This document shows positions 6,461-11,598 of a stretch of DNA of 11,598 nucleotides, piece by piece (the stretch's first letter is position 1; the number at the start of each line of letters is the position of its first letter). The notes beneath the pieces were generated by a model that saw only the letters and a program-made list of their open reading frames with translations, was not told the origin of the DNA and made no database searches. A program made the position numbers and the translations under genes. Source of the stretch: JBFKAV01 sp041621405 (GTDB taxonomy: Bacteria > Pseudomonadota > Alphaproteobacteria > Rhodobacterales > Rhodobacteraceae); NCBI GenBank assembly GCA_041621405.1, contig JBFKAV010000115.1, forward strand, positions 1 through 11,598, written 5' to 3'.

Positions 6461-7753
6461 GTGGCCAACGTCGTCGTCGTGGGCGCCCAGTGGGGCGACG
6501 AGGGGAAGGGCAAGATCGTCGACTGGCTCTCCGAGCGCGCCGACGTGATCGCCCGCTTCCAGGGTGGCCACAACGCCGGCCACACTCTGGTCATCGGCAA
6601 CACCACCTACAAGCTCTCGCTGCTGCCTTCCGGCATCGTCCGCCCCGGCAAGCTCTCGGTCATCGGCAACGGCGTGGTGCTCGACCCCTGGGCGCTCCTG
6701 GCCGAGATAGAGAAGCTCGAGGGGCAGGGGGTGAGGATCAGCCCCGAGAACCTGATGATCGCCGAGAACGCGCCGCTCATCCTGCCATTCCACGGCGAGC
6801 TCGACCGCGCCCGCGAGGCCCAGGCCAGCGTCGCCAAGATCGGCACCACCGGCCGCGGCATCGGCCCGGCCTACGAGGACAAGGTGGGCCGCCGTGTGAT
6901 CCGCGTCGCCGACCTCGCCGACCGGCCCACGCTCGAGCTCCGCGTCGACCGCGCGCTGGTGCACCACGACGCGCTCCGTAGGGGCCTCGGCCTCGAGCCG
7001 GTCGACCGCGCCGCGCTGATCGCGCGCCTCACCGAAATTGCGCCCAAGGTGCTCGCCTTCGCCGCCCCGGTCTGGAAGGTGCTTTCCGAGCGCCGCCGCG
7101 GCGGAAGCCGGATCCTGTTCGAGGGCGCGCAGGGGGCGCTCCTCGACATCGACTTCGGTACCTATCCCTTCGTCACCTCTTCGAACGTGATTGCGGGCCA
7201 GGCCGCCACCGGAACCGGCCTCGGGCCGGGGGCGATCGACTTCGTCCTCGGCATCGTCAAGGCCTACACGACCCGCGTCGGCGAGGGCCCGTTCCCGACC
7301 GAGCTCCAGGACGCGGTCGGCGAGCGCCTCGGCGAGCGCGGCCACGAATTCGGCACCGTCACGGGACGCAAGCGCCGCTGCGGCTGGTTCGACGCGGTGC
7401 TGGTGCGCCAGACCTGCGCCACCTCCGGCGTCAGCGGCATCGCGCTGACCAAGCTCGACGTGCTCGACGGCTTCGACGAGCTCAGGATCTGCACCGGCTA
7501 CGAGCTCGACGGCGAGCCGCTGGACTACCTGCCCACCGCCGCCGACCGCCAGGCGCGGGTCAGGCCGGTCTACGAGACGCTCGAGGGTTGGCAGGAAAGC
7601 ACCGCCGGGGCGCGGAGCTGGGCCGAGCTGCCGGCGGCGGCGATCAAGTACGTGCGCCGGATCGAGGAGCTGATCCAGTGCCCGGTGGCGCTGCTCTCGA
7701 CTTCGCCAGAGCGCGACGACACGATCCTCGTGACAGACCCCTTCGCCGACTGA
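6461..7753 (+). CDS. purA: Adenylosuccinate synthetase
   Basis: PurA joins IMP and aspartate at the expense of GTP to give adenylosuccinate, the first committed step from IMP to AMP, in the cytosol. The 430-aa length is typical. The GTP-binding loop GDEGKGK spans residues 12-18. Catalytic Asp13 and His41 (in GGHNAGHT) fall at the E. coli positions. The IMP-site blocks TTGRGIGPAYEDK and TSSN and the C-terminal TGRKRRCGWFDAV and LTKLDVLDG are all present. Translation starts at GTG, with a GGGGAG-like site about 10 nt upstream. Family sequence (ANVVVVGAQWGDEG) begins directly after it, so no other start fits. The stop overlaps the next gene's start by one base. Confidence 0.97.
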   Translation: MANVVVVGAQWGDEGKGKIVDWLSERADVIARFQGGHNAGHTLVIGNTTYKLSLLPSGIVRPGKLSVIGNGVVLDPWALLAEIEKLEGQGVRISPENLMIAENAPLILPFHGELDRAREAQASVAKIGTTGRGIGPAYEDKVGRRVIRVADLADRPTLELRVDRALVHHDALRRGLGLEPVDRAALIARLTEIAPKVLAFAAPVWKVLSERRRGGSRILFEGAQGALLDIDFGTYPFVTSSNVIAGQAATGTGLGPGAIDFVLGIVKAYTTRVGEGPFPTELQDAVGERLGERGHEFGTVTGRKRRCGWFDAVLVRQTCATSGVSGIALTKLDVLDGFDELRICTGYELDGEPLDYLPTAADRQARVRPVYETLEGWQESTAGARSWAELPAAAIKYVRRIEELIQCPVALLSTSPERDDTILVTDPFAD

Positions 7754-8001
7754 TGCCGCTCCGCCACCGCACCCGGAAACGCCTGTCGCTCCTGATCCTG
7801 GTGCTCGGGCTGCCGCTCTACATCGCCGCGGCGGTTTGGCTGGTCAGCCTCTTCGAGCGGCCCCCGCTCTGGCTTGAGTTCTTGGTCTACGTGGCGCTCG
7901 GCGTGGTCTGGGCGCTGCCGTTCCGGGCGGTCTTCCGCGGCGTCGGCCGGCCCGACCCAGACGCCGGACGGCCGGAGAATAAAACGGCGGACACGGAGTA
8001 G
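7753..8001 (+). CDS. DUF2842-like two-helix membrane protein
   Basis: This 82-aa membrane protein of unknown function matches the DUF2842 pattern I know from alphaproteobacteria. It has a basic start with TRKRL (7-11), a helix at about 10-32 (LILVLGLPLYIAAAVWLV), then RPPLWLEF and a second helix at about 40-60 ending ALPFRAVFRGVGRPDPD. The loop between the helices is short. The ATG at 7753 overlaps the purA stop as TGATG, so the two are co-transcribed and probably translationally coupled. The tail after residue 70 is polar and variable-looking. No terminator was recognised in the 52-nt gap to the convergent gene. Confidence 0.83.
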   Translation: MPLRHRTRKRLSLLILVLGLPLYIAAAVWLVSLFERPPLWLEFLVYVALGVVWALPFRAVFRGVGRPDPDAGRPENKTADTE

Positions 8002-8053
8002 CCTCCGGCCCGCCTGGCACTCGTTACCCTTCACACCCTTCGAATCGTGGCCC

Positions 8054-10246
8054 TCAATGGGTCAGGCCGCGGGCCTTGTCGATATACAGAGAGGTTTTCG
8101 AAATCGTGAACCGGCCCCGGTGCAGCTTGGTAATGCGGCCCTCGCGCAAAAGTGCGCCGAACGCCCTCAGCCCATCCTCGCGCGTGTAGTCGTCCTCGCC
8201 CACGACGAGCGCGAGCTTGCGCATGATCTGCGGCCGCGAGAAGAACTCGCGCCCTTCCTGCACCGCCAAATAGGCGGCCGCCGCCTCCATCACCTCGCCG
8301 AGCCCGCCCGCGCCCAGGTTGGCGACGAATTCGGCAAATGCCATCGACGGCTGGCGCGGCGGATCGCCGCCGGGCTCCTCCTCCGCCTCGTCGTGCTCCG
8401 CGGCCAGGTAGGCGCTGGTCGCTCCGGCCATCCGCTCCGGCACGCCGGCGCCGGGACCGGCGGCGAGGCCCTGGCCGAGCGCGCGGTCGACACGCTGCTC
8501 GCTTGCAAGCACCAGCGGCATCACCCGGCCTGCGGGCGCTTCCTCGCGCCGGCGCGGGGGCTCGGCCGCGGCCGCAGTCTTGCGCTGCGCCTGAACCAAC
8601 CGCGAGAGATCCTCGCGGTAGCGGTCGAGCTCCTCGTCCGCTTCGCGGCCGCCCTCCTCGCCGGCGCTGAGCTGGCGCTCGGCCTCGGTGGCCGCGACGG
8701 CGGCCTTCAGGTGCGACATCGCGTCGATGCGGCGCTTGTGGTCCTCCACCTCGAGCTGCGACTTGGCGGTCTCCATCAGGCGGTCGAGATCGCGGCTGAG
8801 CGACTCCTCGTCACCGGCCTCCTGCCGGCCCTTTGCCTCGACCGGTTGCTGCGTTTCCGGTGCCGCCGGTTCTGCCTCGGGCTCGTCTGCGGCCAGCGGC
8901 GGTTCGGCGGAGGACGGCGCGGCCTCCTTCGGGGCGGGCGCAGCCGCCGTCTCGCGCGGCGCCTCGGGCCGGGCGGCGGGGGTGGGGGCGACCCCGGGCG
9001 CGGCGGGCTCGGCCTCGGTCACAGCCCTGTTCGCCGTGCGCAGCCGGTTCATGAAGACGCGGAGCTGGTTCTCGACCTCGCCCTGCGGCGCAGGACCGAC
9101 GACCTGCCGGGTCAGCAGCATCGGCCCCTGCGGCTTCTCTAGTTCGGCGGCGGGGGCCTCGTGCGGTGCTTGCCGCGGCTGCTCGGGCGGGGCAGCGGCC
9201 GCCGCATCGGTGTCCGCCCCGGGCGTCTCGGCCTCGGGTTCGGCGAGGAACCGTTCGATCGCCTCGTCGGTGCCGTTGCCCAGCTCGACCTCGTCCTGCA
9301 TAGCGGCCGCGGGCGCCTTGCGCTCGGTCTCGGCCTCCGGAGCCTCTTCGGGCTCGACATCGGCCGGAGGCGTCCAGCCCGTGCCGGTATCGGCGTGCGT
9401 CGGGCCAGCTGCCGCGGCGCCCGGTCCGGGCGTGCGTTCCTCGGCGGGCGCCTGCGGCGGGGCCCAGCCGGCTCCAGTCTCGGCGGGCGCCGGGGCCGGC
9501 GCCGGTTGCTGGGTCGGGGCAGGGGCCGGCCCAGCCTCCGCCTCGGCAGAAGTCGCCGCCGTCGCGGCCTCCGGCTCTGGCGGCACTTCAGCCGCCGCGT
9601 CGGGCTTCGCCTCGTCATCCTCCGCGGGCGGTTCCGCTTCCGCTTCTGCCGCCGCGACCGGTTCCGGGGCCGTCGGCGCAGCCGGGCGCGTCGGCGCCTC
9701 AGGTGCCTCGGGCGCCGCCTCCGGCCCTGGCTCGGCCGCGGCAGCCTCAGCTTCCGCTTCCGCCTGAGTCCCGTCGCCGCTCGCCTCGCCCGGCGGCGGG
9801 GCAGGGGCGTGCGACCCGGAAGCCTCGTCCTCGGCGAAGATCGATCTGGGCGGCGTCTCCCCGTCGCCCCGCACCCGCGCTGCCGTGGCCCGCAGTCGCG
9901 CTAGCCGGGCGGCCACGCTCTCGCCCGGCGCCGAAGCCGCGGGCTGGGGGGCGGACGGCACGGTCTCGAAGGCGCTGGTCCTCAGCGGCTCCGCGCCCGC
10001 CTTCAGCACCATCCCACCCTCGGCCATCCGGGCCTCGACCCGGCGCTGGATCTCGTTCTCGGCCAGGCGCTCCAGCATCTGCATGTCGGGGACAGGCGGG
10101 ACGGCACCGAAATAGCGGTCCTCAGCGGAGAGTTCGCGGAAATACTCCGCCACCGCCTTCATCGTGGAAAAGGCGTCGTCGAATCCCTCAAGCGTACAGG
10201 AAAAGGTCCCGTACGATACCGTGAGTTTGTTCGGTCCGACTGCCAT
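8054..10246 (-). CDS. Large Ala/Pro/Glu-rich protein with structured ends, unknown function
   Basis: I recognise this 730-aa protein only as a type found in Rhodobacterales, not by function. Residues 6-75 (KLTVSYGTFSCTLEGF, FSTMKAVAEYFRELSAEDRYFG, then a helix with EIQRRVEARM) look like a folded module. Residues about 96-475 are low-complexity Ala/Pro/Glu, probably disordered and acidic. Residues 480-560 are charged and helical (DLDRLMETAKSQLEVEDHKRRIDAM), a possible coiled coil. Residues 634-727 look folded again, ending in helix-helix-hairpin (RPQIMRKLALVV, TREDGLRAFGALLREGRI, TKLHRGRFTIS), which could be a winged-helix fold. There is no signal peptide or membrane segment, so it is probably cytoplasmic. 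The ATG at 10246 has only a weak ribosome site, but MAVGPNKLTVSYGTF looks like a natural start. It could be a scaffold or a nucleoid or regulatory protein; that is inference. Confidence 0.82.
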   Translation of the reverse strand: MAVGPNKLTVSYGTFSCTLEGFDDAFSTMKAVAEYFRELSAEDRYFGAVPPVPDMQMLERLAENEIQRRVEARMAEGGMVLKAGAEPLRTSAFETVPSAPQPAASAPGESVAARLARLRATAARVRGDGETPPRSIFAEDEASGSHAPAPPPGEASGDGTQAEAEAEAAAAEPGPEAAPEAPEAPTRPAAPTAPEPVAAAEAEAEPPAEDDEAKPDAAAEVPPEPEAATAATSAEAEAGPAPAPTQQPAPAPAPAETGAGWAPPQAPAEERTPGPGAAAAGPTHADTGTGWTPPADVEPEEAPEAETERKAPAAAMQDEVELGNGTDEAIERFLAEPEAETPGADTDAAAAAPPEQPRQAPHEAPAAELEKPQGPMLLTRQVVGPAPQGEVENQLRVFMNRLRTANRAVTEAEPAAPGVAPTPAARPEAPRETAAAPAPKEAAPSSAEPPLAADEPEAEPAAPETQQPVEAKGRQEAGDEESLSRDLDRLMETAKSQLEVEDHKRRIDAMSHLKAAVAATEAERQLSAGEEGGREADEELDRYREDLSRLVQAQRKTAAAAEPPRRREEAPAGRVMPLVLASEQRVDRALGQGLAAGPGAGVPERMAGATSAYLAAEHDEAEEEPGGDPPRQPSMAFAEFVANLGAGGLGEVMEAAAAYLAVQEGREFFSRPQIMRKLALVVGEDDYTREDGLRAFGALLREGRITKLHRGRFTISKTSLYIDKARGLTH
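8822..9961 (-). repeat. Low-complexity Ala/Pro/Glu-coding tract
   Basis: Codons for about residues 96-475 of the 730-aa protein are dominated by GCx, CCx and GAR. Within it a degenerate repeat TGxGWxPP occurs twice, at residues 257-264 and 287-294 (positions 9365-9478), 30 residues apart. The composition also creates long spurious open frames on the opposite strand. Such tracts usually vary in length between strains. Confidence 0.7.
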
Positions 10247-10384
10247 AAGTCGTCACTTTCTGCCTTGCTCGACAGTGGTTTGCGTAACATTCTTCCGTTC
10301 CCAAATGGGCACCGAACTACGGAAGCAAGGGTATCTTTTCGCGTCCGAATTGTGGTTTGTTGCAAACATAGAAACATTATCACC
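10247..10384. promoter_or_regulatory. Divergent control region with nested inverted repeats
   Basis: This 138-bp gap separates the leftward 730-aa gene from the rightward thiamine pyrophosphokinase gene and is clearly richer in A/T than its surroundings. It holds a 7-bp inverted repeat around 10292-10325, an inverted repeat GTTTGTTGCAAAC (10355-10367), and a direct repeat GTGGTTTG (10275-10282 and 10352-10359). A CATTAT box (10375-10380) lies too close to the kinase ATG unless the mRNA is nearly leaderless. I could not assign -35/-10 pairs firmly in either direction. No TPP riboswitch core was recognised. Confidence 0.5.
10292..10325. repeat. Nested inverted repeat, possible operator or hairpin
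   Basis: CTTCCGT (10292-10298) and ACGGAAG (10319-10325) are perfect 7-bp inverted arms around a 20-nt spacer. Inside the spacer CCCA-AA-TGGG (10300-10309) forms a second dyad. An alternative pairing of GTTC with GAAC is also possible. It sits mid-way between the two divergent genes, where a repressor site or leader hairpin could act. Confidence 0.5.
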
Positions 10385-11080
10385 ATGAACGAGAGCATTG
10401 TTCATTCAAAACGCGGGGTCACCATCCTCGGCGACGGCGAGATCCTGCCCGCTGTTCTCGATGAAGCACTAATCCATGCGCCGCTCCTGGTGGCCGCCGA
10501 CGGGGGCGCGGCGCGCGCGTTGGCTCTCGGACATGACCCCGCGGCCGTGATCGGCGACCTCGATTCGCTCGACGCCGCAACGCGAGCCGCGCTTCCCCCG
10601 GAGCGAGTTCACCTCATCACGGATCAGGAGACAACCGATTTCGACAAATGCCTGCGCTCGATCCGGGCACCGCTGCTGCTCGCGGTCGGTTTCACCGGCG
10701 CCCGGCTCGACCACGAGATGGCGGCCTTCTCCACTCTGTTGCAGCACGCGCGCCGCCCCTGCCTGCTGATCGGCCCCGAGGACGTGGCTTTCGTCGCGCC
10801 GCTCGAGCTCCGCCTCGCGCTGGCGCCCGGTACCCGCGTCTCGCTCTTTCCGATGGGCCGGGTGACGGGCGAAAGCCGCGGCCTGCGCTGGCCGATTGAC
10901 GGCATCCGCTTCGCCCCCGGTGGCCGGATCGGCACCTCGAACGAGGCGGTCGGGCGGGAGGTGGCGCTGCGCCTCTCGGCGCGGCGCATGCTGGTGTTCC
11001 TGCCGCGCACGGCGCTTTCCGCCGCGATCAGGGCACTGGCACCTGGATCCGCCGCGAAAGCTGCCGCTCGCGGTGGATGA
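10385..11080 (+). CDS. Thiamine pyrophosphokinase (thiamine diphosphokinase)
   Basis: The enzyme transfers pyrophosphate from ATP to thiamine, giving thiamine diphosphate, in the cytosol. The 231-aa product shows the family blocks in order: VAADGGAARAL (36-46), IGDLDSLD (56-63), the acidic DQETTDFDKCL (80-90), GFTGARLDHEMA (102-113), RVSLFP (151-156), GLRWPID (166-172) and GTSNEAVG (183-190). The acidic and LDH motifs carry the substrate and Mg-binding residues. The ATG at 10385 was chosen because in-frame upstream residues from 10265 look non-coding. No good ribosome site is visible before it, so a short or leaderless transcript is possible. The last 16 codons and the stop overlap the convergent EamA gene. 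Names in use include thiN and tpk; thiamine import or salvage genes are not in view. Confidence 0.9.
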   Translation: MNESIVHSKRGVTILGDGEILPAVLDEALIHAPLLVAADGGAARALALGHDPAAVIGDLDSLDAATRAALPPERVHLITDQETTDFDKCLRSIRAPLLLAVGFTGARLDHEMAAFSTLLQHARRPCLLIGPEDVAFVAPLELRLALAPGTRVSLFPMGRVTGESRGLRWPIDGIRFAPGGRIGTSNEAVGREVALRLSARRMLVFLPRTALSAAIRALAPGSAAKAAARGG

Positions 11081-11598
11081 CGTAGAGCCCCGAGGCGGTG
11101 ATCAGAGCGATCCCGACCCAGGTCATTGCCATGGGGAAGTCGCCGAAGACCAGGTAGCCGAAGAACACCGCGCTCACGATCTCGAGGTAGTGCAGCGGCG
11201 CCAGCGTGGCCGAGGGCGCGTATTTCAGCGCGTAGGTGATCGCCATGTGGCTGACGGTCGAAGCCAGCCCGACGCCGAGGAGGAAGCCCCAGGCGGCGCC
11301 CTCGGGCCAGGAAAGGCCAAGCGGCGCCAGGCCTGCGGGCGCGGCGAGAATGAGGATCGGCGCCGTGATCACAAAGCCCAGCGCGGCGGTGTGGAACTGC
11401 ATCGGCACCGGGTGCAGCTCGCGCGACAGGATCCGGGTCACGATCATGTAGGCGGCGAAGGAGAACGCGGTGCCGAGCGGGTAGAGCGCCACCGGGCCGA
11501 ACAGCGTCAGGCTCGGGCGGATCACGAACATCGCGCCGGCGAATCCCACGGCCGAGGCGAGGATCCGGCGCGGCCCCACTGCCTCGCCGAAGAAGGCC
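11028..11598 (-). CDS. EamA/DMT-family transporter, C-terminal part
   Basis: This is the C-terminal 189 residues of a drug/metabolite-superfamily inner-membrane transporter; the N-terminal part is beyond the right edge. Full members are about 290-300 aa with ten helices in two EamA repeats, so here the second repeat is complete. In-frame codons continue upstream to the window end (AFFGEA before the GTG at 11579), so that GTG is not the start. Several hydrophobic helices are visible. The typical block SHMAITYALKYAPSATLAPLHYLEIVSAVFFGYLVFGDFP with its Pro and Glu lies about 80 residues before the end. The tail is basic (RERQLSRR). The substrate cannot be deduced: relatives export amino acids, nucleosides or drugs. 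Its 3' end overlaps the thiamine pyrophosphokinase gene by 53 bp on the opposite strand. Confidence 0.9.
   Translation of the reverse strand, partial: AFFGEAVGPRRILASAVGFAGAMFVIRPSLTLFGPVALYPLGTAFSFAAYMIVTRILSRELHPVPMQFHTAALGFVITAPILILAAPAGLAPLGLSWPEGAAWGFLLGVGLASTVSHMAITYALKYAPSATLAPLHYLEIVSAVFFGYLVFGDFPMAMTWVGIALITASGLYVIHRERQLSRRIQVPVP

Noticed and set aside
8688..9767. 359-aa Ser/Ala/Gly-rich frame opposite the 730-aa gene
   Set aside because: It arises from the complement of Ala/Pro/Glu codons. It has no ribosome site and no folded segment.
10265..10384. Upstream extension of the thiamine pyrophosphokinase frame
   Set aside because: The 40 extra residues fall in the AT-rich control region with inverted repeats and have no homology-like features.
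10247..10384. TPP riboswitch before the kinase gene
   Set aside because: The CUGAGA-type core and the paired helices of the riboswitch were not found. The gap is also short.
11577..11579. GTG as the EamA protein start
   Set aside because: The open frame continues to the window edge with typical family residues (FFGEAVGPRR), so this is an internal Val codon.

Overview
The window is a GC-rich (about 70% by eye) stretch of chromosome. It looks alphaproteobacterial, most likely Rhodobacterales (Paracoccaceae/Roseobacter group). The evidence is the secG-pyrG pair, a DUF6524-like membrane protein and purA next to a DUF2842-like protein, together with the codon use. No mobile element, phage gene, CRISPR array, tRNA or rRNA is visible. 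Most of the window is housekeeping and accessory metabolism.

Left part (1-3111): an aromatic-catabolism region. The 3' end of an HpaH-type 2-oxo-hept-4-ene-1,7-dioate hydratase runs off the left edge. It carries an apparent 2-nt deletion near 120. The intact aldolase hpaI follows 3 nt later. Together they would perform the last steps of homoprotocatechuate meta-cleavage. Convergent to them, and separated by a GC hairpin terminator, is a 629-aa fusion. Its N-terminal half is a 3-dehydroshikimate dehydratase and its C-terminal half an HPPD-like VOC domain (QuiC1 type). The metal ligands of both halves are present.

Middle part (3364-6326): four more leftward genes: a 79-aa two-helix membrane protein, pyrG (CTP synthase), secG (translocon subunit) and a DUF6524-like four-helix membrane protein. 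Candidate sigma70-type promoters with 17-bp spacers precede secG and pyrG separately. A 134-bp divergent gap then leads to the rightward pair purA (adenylosuccinate synthetase, GTG start) and a DUF2842-like membrane protein. Their stop and start codons overlap.

Right part (8054-11598): a leftward 730-aa protein of unknown function has conserved-looking ends and a very long Ala/Pro/Glu-rich middle. It is divergent from a thiamine pyrophosphokinase gene across a comparatively AT-rich 138-bp gap containing nested inverted repeats. The kinase gene overlaps tail-to-tail by 53 bp with an EamA/DMT-family transporter gene that runs off the right edge.

No clearly new defence or mobile system was found. 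The points most worth a second look are the hpaH frameshift, the intact second active site of the QuiC1 fusion, the 730-aa low-complexity protein with its divergent control region, and the small uncharacterised membrane proteins beside essential genes.
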